Shown: positions 31,571 through 41,696 of the stretch, one piece after another
Position numbering within the stretch: the stretch's first letter is position 1
Layout: every line of letters starts with the position of its first letter
DNA from: Ichthyophis bannanicus
Lineage: Eukaryota > Chordata > Amphibia > Gymnophiona > Ichthyophiidae
Assembly (NCBI GenBank): GCA_033557465.1
Contig: CM066033.1
Span: forward strand, 19,469,080-19,533,079
Reading direction: 5' to 3'
Length of the DNA stretch: 64,000 nt
Notes under the pieces: generated by a model
Database searches by the model: none
The model's input: only the letters and a program-made list of their open reading frames with translations
What the model was told of the DNA's origin: nothing
Program-made: the position numbers and the translations under genes

Positions 31571-32278
31571 CAATTTATACGAGGGTTGCTCAGAAAGTAA
31601 TGCCCCACATGTTTTTTCTCAGTGCAGAATGAAGATAGAGGTGTGAAACTGAAAGGGTAGTAACTTGGAACTTCAAGGGACACGTGTGTAATTTTACAGT
31701 CCTCTGTCAAATAGCGAGGCAGTAGTGATCCTTCAAATGGTGTCTGTGAGTGACACACGGTACAAACAACGAGCTGTAATTGAATTCTTGGTGGAGGAGA
31801 AAGAAAGTGTGAGAAACATTCACAAATGGTTGTGTGCTGTGTATGGAAGTTCTGCGGTAGATAGGAGCACCGTTGGACGATGGGTGAAGAGAGTAAAGGC
31901 TTCAGGAAGTAGTAAAATGGAACTGGAAGATCGGCCACAGTCTGTGCGTCCTGCCTCAGCCACTAGTCCAGACAAGTTGCAGCGTGCTGATGACATTATT
32001 CGTGCGGATCGGCGCATCACGAGTCGGGAATTGCCCATACAGCTTTCCGTCAGTAGAGGTAGTGCAATGGCAATTATTGACTCTTTGGGATATTCAAAGG
32101 TGTGTGCAAGATGGGTTCTGCAAAGTCTCACAACCGAACAGAAACACCAAAGGAAAGACATCTGCTCTGATTTGTTGGAGCATTTTGAAGCTGAGGGGGA
32201 GGCCTTTTTGTCCCGTATCGTCACAGGTGACGAAACCTGGGCTCACCACTATGAACCAGAGACTAAAAGGCAGTCCAT
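31570..32278 (+). pseudogene. Mariner transposase, 3'-truncated
   Basis: A TA precedes the 5' terminal repeat 'cgagggttgctcagaaagta' at 31580. The transposase frame opens at about 31737 and encodes a Mos1-type helix-turn-helix ('AVIEFLVEEKESVRNIHKWL', 'DRSTVGRWVKRVK'), the linker 'MELEDRPQSVRPASAT', a second HTH ('DDIIRADRRITSRELPI') and the first catalytic Asp in 'SRIVTGDETWAHHYEPETKR' near 32235. Homology stops just after 'QS' at about 32277, so the second and third catalytic residues and the 3' repeat are gone. Notably, the retained 180 codons are uninterrupted, suggesting a fairly recent insertion before truncation. Confidence 0.9.
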
Positions 32279-32344
32279 TCCATACACAGCACACAACCGT
32301 ATTCTTTATCAGCATTCCAAGTTATCAACGTCTCTGTTTAATGT

Positions 32345-32625
32345 ACATTACCAAATTTAAGTTATAATGTAAACAGCTTTGACTGAAATGGTAACACAAT
32401 ATAAAAAAAACCCCGTTAAATAAATAAATGCATTATTTTTTTCAAATTGTAAACCGTTTTGAATGACATGTCACAAAAATGCTATAAACATTTTGATAAA
32501 TAAAAAAAGAAAATAATAATTAAATAAATAAATAAAACTTTTATTTTAAAAAAAGTACCTGTTAATATACATGTAAACTGCACTGATTCTAAAGAGCGCG
32601 GTATGAAAAAAAAATGTAATACTAG
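32345..32625 (+). repeat. Three successive LINE/SINE 3' tails
   Basis: Three forward tails follow each other: 'aatgtaaacagctttgactg' (32368), 'aaattgtaaaccgttttgaa' (32443) and 'acatgtaaactgcactgatt' (32571). Each is followed by AT-rich 'aaataaataaa' or 'gcggtatgaaaa'. They look like stacked, 5'-truncated insertions of the L2/SINE group at the same A-rich target. Confidence 0.6.
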
Positions 32626-32639
32626 TAACGGAATCAGAC

Positions 32640-33250
32640 CTTGGTCTAGCTGGTGACATCCAGGGCTCTTCCTGGAGCAAACTCTTTCAGTCTTCCCTTC
32701 TCACACGACAGATCTCCGACTTCCATCTTTCTGCTGACCCTCGAGCCCAAACGAAACACAAAATTAACCACAACAGTGAGGGTCCCCCTAGGGGTCCAAG
32801 GGCACCATCACTGGCTCGGGGGCATATGAATGAAGGGCACTGATCTAGGAAGTTAAATAAATGAAATGATTGGTCTGTCTGGTAATCAATATATTTCAAA
32901 CCTAGCAATTCTCTAGTACTAATAGTCTGGGTCTTAAGACATCTCCAATCCTGTCTCATCGAATCATAATGCGTTAGATTTCCCCTTACTCATACCAGGC
33001 AAAATCAAATTTCTGATCTGTGGTAGTTGAATGAAATGTATCAAAACTTGTTCCTGATGGCAGAAATTGTCATTGTGTTTATGCTTGAGGAATAGAGTTG
33101 CCCACCTCAGTATTAAAATGATCCTGGTACTGCTAGAATGGATTTCTGATGATGATCAGGACAGCAGCACCCTTCTTTTTCACTTGCATCGATAGGACAG
33201 GCTCTGGGATAACTTTACTAAATATATTGAACTATCTTTTCTCACCACAG
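32640..33250. other. End of intron 4
   Basis: No classified element. The pyrimidine-rich run 'aactatcttttctcaccacag' ends at 33250 and forms the acceptor of the next KRAB-gene exon. Confidence 0.6.
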
Positions 33251-33379
33251 GCTTCCCCACTGTCAAACCTGACCTTTTAATCCAATTTGAGCAAGAAGGA
33301 TTCACGACCAAGCCCCAGGGATCTGAGGAAAGAGGAAACCTTCCCAACACTGGCAGAAATGAGCAGCTATATGAAGCAG
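33251..33379 (+). CDS. KRAB gene, coding exon 5
   Basis: A 129-base exon with acceptor 'ctcaccacag' and donor 'gtagtg' (weaker than the others), phase 1 on both sides. With the preceding base it reads FPTVKPDLLIQFEQEGFTTK, then PQGSEERGNLPNTGRNEQLYEA. The 'VKPD-LI-FEQEGF' block is a second KRAB-B-like spacer that repeats the pattern of exon 3 ('NPDVIFKIKKEDE'). Phase and style tie it to exons 2-4 despite the 24-kb intron. Confidence 0.85.
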
Positions 33380-33399
33380 GTAGTGAAGTTGGATTAAAG

Positions 33400-34030
33400 C
33401 TAGTGATGAATTGATGCAAACATTTATTACAGGAAAGACGCCTCGTCTGGGCCAGGCAAACTGAGTGAGGTGTTAAAGTCACTGTCCCTGGCTTCAAAGC
33501 TTTGTTGTGTGAATAATGTGCTTGTTATGTTTCCTTACTATCTATTGTCTAACTTAATTTTCAGATCTTTCTTTTTATGTCTTTCATTTCTTCTCTCTCA
33601 CCATTTTGCCATGTCTCTCTGTCTCATCCCTTCATTTTCTTTCAACATCTTCTGTTGACATCCTTTATCGGTTTTTATATTCTTCCTTGTATCTCTTACT
33701 ATTTCTGACCTCTTGGTGCTGTTTCAAGATGCTGAAGCTTCCTCCCACCCAACAGTTTGTGGGTTTTGTTTTCTGTGAACCAGACAGTGCTGGTAGCTGG
33801 AGAGAGGCAACAGGGTGGTCGTACTGGAAGAGGCTGGAGGAAAGATGGAGAAACGCCCCCTATTGGGATCCGCAGGAAGAACGAGGAAGGGTGACATTAG
33901 CAGGATGGATGGAGGCCGGGAGGAACAGCAGGCTGACCCTCCTCCCACCTCCACTGGAAGTAAGAAAAGGGATGGAGGCAGCTAGACTTTCAATGGAAGC
34001 AGCAGGAGGGAGGAAGGACCCCATTTATAG
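33400..34030. other. Start of intron 5, no classified element
   Basis: A pyrimidine-rich stretch at 33520-33720 is followed by a purine-rich part (33780-34020). Open frames here lack any recognisable domain. Confidence 0.5.
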
Positions 34031-34039
34031 CAGCAGCAG

Positions 34040-34478
34040 CAGGGCTGCACCATCCATGAGGCGGCCGCCTAGGAAGGCAGACCTCTGTGGGTGGCAGGTC
34101 ATGTGTTTTGGCACACATGGCATTGCGCTCCCTCCCCTCCTGTGCTGAGCCGTATCACAGCCCCTCTGCCGCTGATTGAGACGGCTGGAGTGTCTCGGCA
34201 GTAGTGGTAGGCTGTGTGCTTCTGTGCACATGGCCTGCTGCTTCTGACCCCCACAAAGTTGTTCTGGAAGGGAGTCAGAGGCTACAGGCCATGTGTGCCA
34301 AAACACATAGCCTGCTGCTGCTGCCACCGAGCAGTCTCCTGGTTGCCAGAATCAGCAGAAGCGGAGGAGGGGGGGACAGTGGCACGGCTGAGCACGGGGG
34401 AGGGGGCAGCACGGCCAGGTGTAGTGTGGCACGGCCGGGACTTCTGCCTAGGACAGGAGAAACCTCAGGCCGGCCCTG
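34040..34478. mobile_element. hAT-like MITE with AGCAGCA target duplication
   Basis: The left end is 'cagggctgcaccatccatga' with 'ggccgcctagg'. The right end is 'cctaggacagg' and 'caggccggccctg', so both subterminal and terminal words are inverted. The 8-mers agcagcag (34032-34039) and agcagcaa (34479-34486) flank it. The interior has an imperfect palindromic arrangement, for example 'catgtgttttggcacacatgg' and 'ccatgtgtgccaaaacacat', so frames on both strands are mirror images and not genes. Confidence 0.75.
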
Positions 34479-34565
34479 AGCAGCAATTTTAAGGGAAGTG
34501 GGACTCTTGGGCATATTCTGAAACAGTTTTCATTATCAAGGAATTGTGGGATCCTGTTCCTATTT

Positions 34566-34704
34566 ATCCTGCTAGAGCTAGACCACTCCAGACAAGTGGA
34601 TTACGTCCCTCTGCCAACAGATGTTGGAGACATGAAAATGCCAGAAGCTTCAACGAACAGGCTCTGGCATATAGAGAGGCTCCCCTAGGTATCACCCTCA
34701 GTAT
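34566..34704 (+). repeat. Outer DIRS left inverted terminal repeat
   Basis: About 140 bases starting 'cctgctagagctagaccact' and ending at 'tcaccctcagtat'. Its reverse complement is at 52602-52740 with roughly four in five bases matching by eye. Confidence 0.8.
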
Positions 34705-35370
34705 TTCTCTGTCTCCAGCAGATGATGGATGTCTGTTTCTTTACTCCTGGCAGCCTGCCATTCTAATTGGCTAAGGATCTCTGCCAGTGGAACTCGGAGC
34801 TTAATAGGGTGGAGGTCTTCGGGGTGCACATGAGGTGTGGCCCTGAAGTTTCCCACTGACTGCTCAGTCTAGGACATTCCGGGAGCTCCGGGTCAGGAGA
34901 ACCTGTTCAGCTTATCCTGCGAGGGGGAAGAAGACTTCGTCTTAACGGTTCAGCACAGGGCAATAAGGAGATCCTGTAACAGAGGGCAGCATCCCTTATT
35001 TTTCATTTTCTAGCTATAAGTTTATATATCCCGTAACTGGAAAGAGCCTGTCACCGGAATTACAGCCTCACATGCCTTTCCCTGCTTCCCTCTTTCGCAA
35101 CTGAGGCCTGAGCTGAACGAGAGTCGCAGTGATTGTTTTCCGTCTCCCCCTCTTTCCGTGTCTCCATTAGCGATTTCTGTCCTTAGGCTGCCTCAATGCC
35201 GTTAGGCCCGGCCTGCTTGAGGAGGGCTGCCAATAGTGCACTGCTTCCCACCATTTTTCGTCTCTCTGAGTGGCTGCAGCTGCGCTAAGCACGCTGTGGC
35301 AGACATTTCGAGTCAGCTATGTTTTCCCTGGCACGCCCATCTCCGGTACACTGGTCACCGCGGCTTTGCT

Positions 35371-35490
35371 GCAATGTCATCTTCAGTAAACAGGTGTCTC
35401 GCCTGCAGTAAGAAGCTCTGCATCCTCTCAGACTTGCTATGTGCCAAGTGTCTGGTTTATCTGGGGGAGTCTTCCCTCAAAGAACAAAAC
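35371..35490 (+). pseudogene. Outer DIRS gag, N-terminal zinc-knuckle fragment
   Basis: The frame 'MSSSVNRCLACSKKLCILSD' continues 'LLCAKCLVYLGESS', giving paired C-x2-C motifs of the type at the start of DIRS gag proteins. It is interrupted at about 35500 by the inner DIRS terminal repeat. The remainder probably resumes after 49160. Confidence 0.55.
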
Positions 35491-35789
35491 ATTTTGTTCC
35501 TTATCGTCCCTCCAGTCCAGTCCTTCACCTCTGGGTAGTGCACCTCCTCTCGCAACATGGAGACTGGGCATGTCAGAATTGTGACACTACTGTACATATC
35601 CTGCTGGCATCTCCCACCAGCTCCCAGTGTGCTCATTCTCCATGCAGCTGGAGGTAGTGAGCCTAGGTGCTGGGCTCACTAGAGGAGCAGATAAGGAGCT
35701 TTAGGCAGGTTAGATAGGGATTTTAGCTTTAATTTCTCCCTATAATTTTTTTTCCTTTGGTCTGTACCTTTAAAGTTTATTTTAAAAAA

Positions 35790-36065
35790 AAAACAGACAC
35801 TGTACCTCAGGCCAGAGGGCCAGGGGTTCAAGTCCCACCTGGGGACAGCAATCTCAGGCCGGAGGGACTGGGGTTTCTAGTCCTATAGGCACTCCTTGTG
35901 GCCTTGGGCAAGCCACTTAACCCTCCGTTGCCTCAGGTACACATAGATTGTGATCCCTTTGAGGACAAGGGAATGTAGCAAGTACCTGTCTGTAGTGATT
36001 ATGTAATGTAAACCACTTTGATTGAAGGATAAGGTGGTATAGAAAACTGGATAAATAAAATAAAG
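35790..36065 (+). repeat. tRNA-type SINE with LINE-derived tail
   Basis: The head contains the B-box-like 'gggttcaagtcccacctgg'. The body has the MIR-like 'gccttgggcaagccacttaa'. The tail 'aaccactttgattgaaggat', 'aaggtggtatag', 'ataaataaaataaa' matches the L2-like LINE tail at 25865-25910. A minus-strand copy lies at 62701-62990. It is inserted in the inner DIRS left part. Confidence 0.8.
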
Positions 36066-36726
36066 ACAGAAAGGGGATCGGAAAGTAATCGGAAGGGTCT
36101 CCTTTCTCCCTCCCGTTTGTTTCTGTCTACTTTGCCTGCTCTCCCCTCTTTGTTTGCATGGAGGGGAGCTGTTCAGCAGGCTTTTTCATCTTCTTACCAG
36201 CACAGTTTCTGCACTGCCGATTTCCTCTGAGAAACCGTCGTCGAGGTTTTCTGTCTGCTGCTGCTGCCGGCTGTCAGTATCTCACAGCTGTGCTGCTTGC
36301 AGGATTCCCTTTGCTTTATTGGAGGTGCAGGGAAGGATCCAGAGGTCCCGGGGCAGAGGTGAGTGCTCCGATCGCTATTGTTAGTGTCGTGGGATGTTTT
36401 GATGCCTGCTAACGCATGGAAAACATGTTTTGGCGGTTAGCAGTGCTGAGGAACTTTGTGGGCCGTTTTTCCCGCGGTTTTTAATCACAGTACTCATTTT
36501 TTCTCTCACAGACAGCTTTATTGGGATAAACAATTTAGCTTTTTGGTTAGTTTTGGTTAGAGTTTCTTTAATTTTCACAGTTTTTTGAGCTCTTAAAGGG
36601 CTCGGGTTCCATAGCGCTAATGCCTATGCGTCTTCAGTGCCTCGTGTGTGGTTCCCGTCGGGGCTCGCTCTCGGATGCAGGAGGGAGGGGAGAGGGTGTC
36701 GTGACTGTGCATCTGAAGTGCTAACT

Positions 36727-37310
36727 ATGGAGCAAGAAAGGCAGGATAAGTCTAAAGAAGGGACTCCTTTGATGGCGCAGGGTCCTACAGCATCTGCGGA
36801 AGTGGAGTCTCTACTAGCGTCTCCATCCGCTCCTCTTATTACAAACCTGGCTTTGCCTGGTACTTCCACTACTCCGATGGTGGCTGGAGCAGTTCTCGGG
36901 GAGGATTTCCCTGGATTTTGTGCTGCTGCAACAGGGGGCGGTTGCGGATGCTTCACTAGTTGGGGCCGCAGGAGGCCAAGTGTCCATAGAAAGGTTTGGA
37001 AGTATTGACGGTAGACTGGTTAAGAGGGCTCGGTCAGTGGAGGATCACCCTCTTGGGTCAGACTGGCCGTAAGGAGAGGACTTCGATATGGAGCCGGAAT
37101 GGAGGAACTAGAGGAAGGTGAGATTCAAGAACCTGAAGATCAGGCGAGGATTATCCGGGTCATTCGGAGAGAGGAGCTGACAGCGCTCATTACGGAGTCG
37201 CTTCAGGCTCTCAACCTTTCCTCTGTGGAACCTGTGGTAGCTCTCCTCAGCTGCCAGGGCCTTAAGAAAAGGTGTGCTTTCCAGAGCTCTCCCAAAAGGT
37301 GATTTTTGCT
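36727..37310 (+). pseudogene. Inner DIRS gag, N-terminal half
   Basis: An open frame from the ATG at 36727 reads 'MEQERQDKSKEGTPLMAQ', followed, in another frame from 37099, by 'MEELEEGEIQEPEDQARIIR' and 'VIRREELTALITESLQALNL'. The acidic 'EEGEI' stretch and the helix after it are typical of the middle of DIRS gag, where a short amphipathic segment precedes the part seen at 43973-44140. The CR1 insertion ends it near 37310. Confidence 0.6.
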
Positions 37311-37723
37311 GAGTTTGCTGCATAACTGTGAGTCTATTTGTCTTCAAATAACTGTGAATCTGTTTGTCTCCACATATTTATCTATCTATCTGTCATTAGT
37401 GGTGGGTTCCCTACCCACTCCATTGCTGTAGAGTTTTAAACTCTCTTAGCCCACCTGAGGGACTACCCCTCCCTCCTGCTGAGTTAGTGTTGCGGACCTC
37501 CATTTCCTGTGACGCACGTGTCTATTTGTCCTTAGTGGTGGGTTCCCGTGCCCACAGTTCAGGAACAGCCTACTGGCCAGAGACACTTAGGTTCCCGCCC
37601 ACCCTACCCTCGCCCCACCCATCCCAGGGGCTACATTACCTATATAGTGGTCACATACGTGCCATCTATCGTCTTCATCTTTTCTTCTTCTTCTTCTTCC
37701 TCTTCTGGGACTGCATAAACAAC

Positions 37724-38696
37724 ATGTCGTGTATTCAGTGCAATAACTGTGGTACTTTCATTCCAAGATGAATCATTTGGAGACTGAGAGCTTGTCCTAT
37801 ATGCCTTAAGTCAGCTGCCATGCATGAAGAACTGACTCTACTAAGGAAAGACCTAGCTGCCATGCATAAAGACGTGTCTCTACTGAGGGAGGAACTGGCT
37901 GCAATGAAGCGCACCTCTTCTAGGATACAAACTGAACAAAGTCCACCACCGCTCCCACAAAGAATCAAACGCCCCAGGAACAAATGGATCACAGTGGGTT
38001 CTGGTAGATTGCGACCTGTAACACAGAGACATCCTGTACATCAAGAGATATCCCTGCACAATGCCTTCTCTGCCTTGGCTAATGAGGATGCCCAATCCAA
38101 AGAAACTGAAGGGCCCTTAAATGAGTTAGACAATGCCCAATCCCCTGCTAAAGCACCAAATATGAAGAAAACCTCACCAAACAGAAAACTACTACTACTT
38201 GGAGATTCCATCATCAGAGGCACCACCTTGGGAACACAGTTCAAAGGAGAGAAGATAGTCATGTGCCTACCAGGCTCTTCAGCCAGCAGGAATACAAACC
38301 AAGTTGTTGAATTACTTAGCGCAAAAAGTGAACACTCCAAACTTGATGTTATTATCCACTTAGGCACAAACGACCTGGCTAGGAACAGTGCCTCCACAGC
38401 CCAAAAGGACTTCCAATCTCTGGGAGAGAAACTCAAGCGTGTTGTTAACACTGTTGCATTCTCAGAAGTTCTACCTGTTCTTGGTAAGGGGACAAAAAGG
38501 CTGCAACGCATTAACAGCTTTAATACATGGCTCCAGACCTGGTGCAAACAAGAAGGATTCAGATTTATTGGTAACTGGGACAACAGATGGACCAAACAAG
38601 AGACTATACTGTGCTGATGGACTACATCTCTCTGTCGCAGGGAAAAGAATCCTAAGTGAAAAATTCAGGCAGTATGTGGATATGCATTTAAACTAG
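37724..38696 (+). pseudogene. CR1 ORF1: zinc finger, coiled coil, esterase
   Basis: It starts 'MSCIQCNNCGTFIPR' then a TGA (37769-37771), and the same frame continues 'IIWRLRACPICLKSAAMHE', so the stop splits a Cys-rich zinc finger. A coiled coil follows with two repeats of 'EELTLLRKDLAAMHKD' type. The SGNH esterase follows: 'LLLLGDSIIRG' (Ser), 'VIIHLGTNDLARN' (Asn) and, after a frameshift near 38560-38580, 'CADGLHLSVAGKRIL' (Asp/His). The layout is the standard CR1 ORF1 and shows what the copy at 20.1-20.9 kb has lost. Confidence 0.88.
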
Positions 38697-38800
38697 GAAG
38701 AGGGGGTGACGGATGTGGAAGGTCAACATCTGCATGCCACCCCCAGCAAAAGCAGAACACCATCAGAAACAGCCACACTTTTAAACCACACATCAAAAAC

Positions 38801-39571
38801 ATGTGGGAAGAAGTAGGCAGAACGAAATCCATGCAAAATACACACAAGCCAGGAAAATGCTGGAAAGCAGTGAGCACAAATGCGCGAAGCTTAGCCAACA
38901 AAATTCCAGACCTGGAAGCCCTAATGGTGGAAACGAATTTGGACATTGTGGCCATTACAGAAACATGGTTTAATGAATCGCACGATTGGGATATAGCCAT
39001 AGCTGGCTATAATCTATTCAGAAGAGACAATGGAAAAGGAGGAGGAGGAGTAGCCTTGTATGTCAAAAGCAATATTAAAGCTACTGAAATGCAGGGAACA
39101 TGGGGAAAAGAAGAAGCGCTCTGGATTGCGTTGGAAAGAGGAGATGGCACTGTCATCCATATTGCTGTAGTCTACAGACCTCCGACTCAAATTGAAGAGA
39201 GAGATAACAAATTGATTAAAGATATTGCCAAGATAACCAAAAAGGGGGAAGCGATCATATTGGGTGACTTTAATCTACCTGATGTGGATTGGCTTACTCC
39301 TTCTGCACATCTGGAAAGAAGCAAAAAAATTGTGGATGCTCTCCAAGATGCATTGTTTAGACAAATGGTGATGGAACCAACCAGGGAAAGCTCAACACTG
39401 GATCTAGTACTCACCAACGGTGATAGTGTGTCGAATGTCTGCGTGAGTGCCCCTGTGAGCAACAGCGACCATCACACGGTGTGGTTTGAGATAAAAGCCA
39501 TGGTACAGGCCAATCATAACAAGCTCAAAGTCCTAAACTTCAAATACACTGACTTCAATAAAATGGCAGAG
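38801..39571 (+). pseudogene. CR1 ORF2, endonuclease part before the pogo insertion
   Basis: A continuous frame encodes 'NARSLANKIPDLEALMVETN', 'IVAITETWFNESHDWD' (E), 'GGGGVALYVKSNI', 'VVYRPPTQIEE', 'IILGDFNLPDVDWLTP' (D/N) and 'PVSNSDHHTVWFEIK' (SDH). The endonuclease itself is uninterrupted. The frame ends at 'DFNKMAE', where the DNA transposon is inserted at the TA at 39572. Confidence 0.92.
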
Positions 39572-39784
39572 TACCGTATATACTCGAGTATAAGCCGAGT
39601 TTTTCAGCACATTTTTTGTGCTGAAAAACGGCCCCCTCGGCTTATACTCGAGTCAACGTCTGCAGATGTCTAGCAGGGGGCGCTGCTTCTAAAGCAGGGG
39701 TCTCAAACACGCGGCCCTCGGGCCGCATGTGGCCCGCGAGAGACCTTTGTGCGGCCCGCGATGCAGAGGCCAAAAAAAAAACCC

Positions 39785-40140
39785 CCCCGGCTTCTGCTGC
39801 TGCTGCCGCTGCGCGGCAGCAGCAGAATCAACTGTCCCGCGGCCCCTTCCCATCTGCCCGGCAAAGCATCTTCTGAGCTCCATCAGCGGCAGCTTTCAGG
39901 GCCGCAAAGAGAGTAGTATTTCCCTCTCGCGGCTCTGTTAAGCCTGCCGGGGCTGATGGGAATTCCCATCAGCCCCGGCAGGCTTAACAGAGCCGCGAGA
40001 GGGAAATCACTCTTCTCTTCGCGGCCCTGAAAGCTGCCGCTGATGGAGCTCAGAAGATGCTTTGCCGGGCAGATGGGAAGGGGCCGCGGGACAGTTGATT
40101 CTGCCGCTGCCACGGCAGCGGCAGCAGCTGAAGCCCAGGG
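39785..40140. repeat. Palindrome of about 350 bp inside the hAT-like element
   Basis: Arms meet at 'gggaattccc' (centre 39962/39963). The left arm carries 'gccccttcccatctgcccgg', 'gagctccatcagcggcag' and 'ctcgcggctctgttaagcct'. The right arm is its complement, with few mismatches (one arm has 'agagagtagt', the other 'tcactcttctctt'). The outer ends are the 'ctgctgctgccgctgc' / 'gcagcggcagcagc' words. Confidence 0.9.
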
Positions 40141-40164
40141 TTTGTTTTTCATTTTTAAATGTAC

Positions 40165-40880
40165 TTGGGCTGATGGGGGGTAGGGGGTTAGGACTAGTAA
40201 TGGGGGGGGGGGGGTTTAGGACTAGTAATGGGGGGGGTTAGGACTAGTAATGGGGGGGTTAGGACTAGTAATGGGGGGGGTTAGGACTGAAAATGGGGTG
40301 ATGGGGGGATAGTACTGAAAATGGGGTGATGGGGGTTAGGACTGGAGGTGGTCTGATTGGGGGGCTAAGACTGAAAATGGGGTTATGGGGGGGGCTAAGA
40401 ATGAAGATGGGGCGATGGAAGGGTTATGACTGGAAGTGGGCTGTTGGGGGGCTTAGGACTGATAATGGGCTATGGGGGGGGCTAGAACTGGTAATAGACT
40501 GGGGGGGGGGGTGCTAGGACTGGAAATGGGCCAAGTAGAAGGGGGAGCTTGAACTGCAAATAGCTGATGGGGACAGGGTCTTGGAATGGAAATGGGCTGA
40601 GTGGAAGGGGGCTTGGCATGGAAATGGGCGGATGGGGAGGGGGGCTTGGAAAGGAAATGGGCTGATGAGGGGGGGGGGGGCTACGACTGGAAATGGGCCG
40701 AGTAGAAGGGGGAGCTTGAACTGCAAATAGCTGATGGGGACAGGGTCTTGGAATGGAAATGGGCTGAGTGGAAGGGGGCTTGGAATGGAAATGGGCTGAT
40801 GGGGAGGGGGGCTTGGAAAGGAAAAAGGCTGTGAGGGGAGGGAGCTAGGACTGGAAATGGGCTGATGATGCAGGGACTAG
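40165..40880 (+). repeat. G-rich minisatellite, second copy
   Basis: Units of 'ttaggactagtaatgggg' (with long G runs) pass into 'aggactggaaatgggctgat' units. A higher-order duplication of about 185 bases occurs at 40515-40650 and 40695-40815. Homologous to 16650-17430. Confidence 0.85.
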
Positions 40881-41696
40881 AAGGGAGCGGATGCTGGGTG
40901 GGGCAGGAGCTAGAAGGGAGTTGATGTTGGGGGACGATTAGAATGGGATGGGGTTGGGAGAGTGAAATGGAGAGGGGAAATATATTTTGTGTGGGAGGGA
41001 AGAAAAATCTACAATTGGCCGGGTATTGGGAGAGTAAGTGGGGATTGAGGATGGAGGGGTAAAATTTGAGTGGATGAAATAGGAATGAGGAAAGAGCAAA
41101 AGGAGAATGATTAGTATGTTAAAGCAGATGTAGAGAGAATGGAAAAAAACTAGGAAAGAAGAAAGGACAAATGGACAGCAGACAATGGAGCGTTAGCAGA
41201 AGACACGAAGAAACCAGAAGAAAGTGGCTGGAACAATTGCAACTGAAAAAAAAATGCACAAAAGGTAGAAAAATATCTCTTTATTTTGAATTTATTAACT
41301 GAAATATGTCAGCTCTTGGAAATGTGCATCTTTAACGTCTGCACTTTATTTAATACAAGAGGAAATCAATTTATAGTTTTATTTCTACAGTTATTATTTT
41401 CAAAAGAAAGACCTTGCCTAAAAAGGTCAAATTCCCACCACGAATTACAGTGCGTGCACATATTAAAGGCTGGATGGATGAAGACGGAACTTACAGAGCT
41501 ATTTTACTGTTTTTCGTTTAAATAAATATTCATGTAATTTTATTGGTCTCTATCTTTATTTTTTACATTGACTAGTAGGTGCCTCATTTCCCACCCTCGG
41601 CTTATACTCGAGTCAATAGTTTTGCCCAGTTTTTTGTGGTAAAATTAGGTACCTCGGCTTATATTCGGGTCGGCTTATACTCGAGTATATACGGTA

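Larger units (their letters stand above)
39695..41395. mobile_element. hAT-like element nested in the pogo-like element
   Basis: It begins 'caggggtctcaaacacgcgg' and 'ccctcgggccgc', the hAT start that mirrors the end of the copy at 18222-18237. It contains the palindrome 39785-40140, the G-rich minisatellite 40165-40880 and an AT-rich right part identical in order to 17440-17985. Homology to that copy ends at about 41395, so the right terminus is deleted. No transposase is present. Confidence 0.75.
39574..41694. mobile_element. Pogo-like (Tc1/mariner) transposon, non-autonomous, TA duplication
   Basis: The ends are perfect inverted repeats, 'ccgtatatactcgagtataa' at 39574 and its complement ending at 41694, each flanked by TA (39572-39573 and 41695-41696). 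The motif 'cggcttatactcgagtc' recurs near 39633 and 41598 as subterminal repeats. Near the right end (about 41405-41480) a frame with 'FPPRITVRAHIKGWMDEDG' matches the conserved pogo/Tigger DDE segment, so it is an internally deleted derivative of an autonomous pogo-type element. A hAT-like element fills most of the interior. Confidence 0.85.

Noticed and set aside
34204..34514. Overlapping proline/glycine-rich open frames
   Set aside because: They lie wholly in a hAT-like MITE with internal inverted repeats, so the same frames recur on both strands.
38388..38696. Independent small gene downstream of CR1 ORF1
   Set aside because: It is the shifted C-terminus of the ORF1 esterase, including the D--H block.
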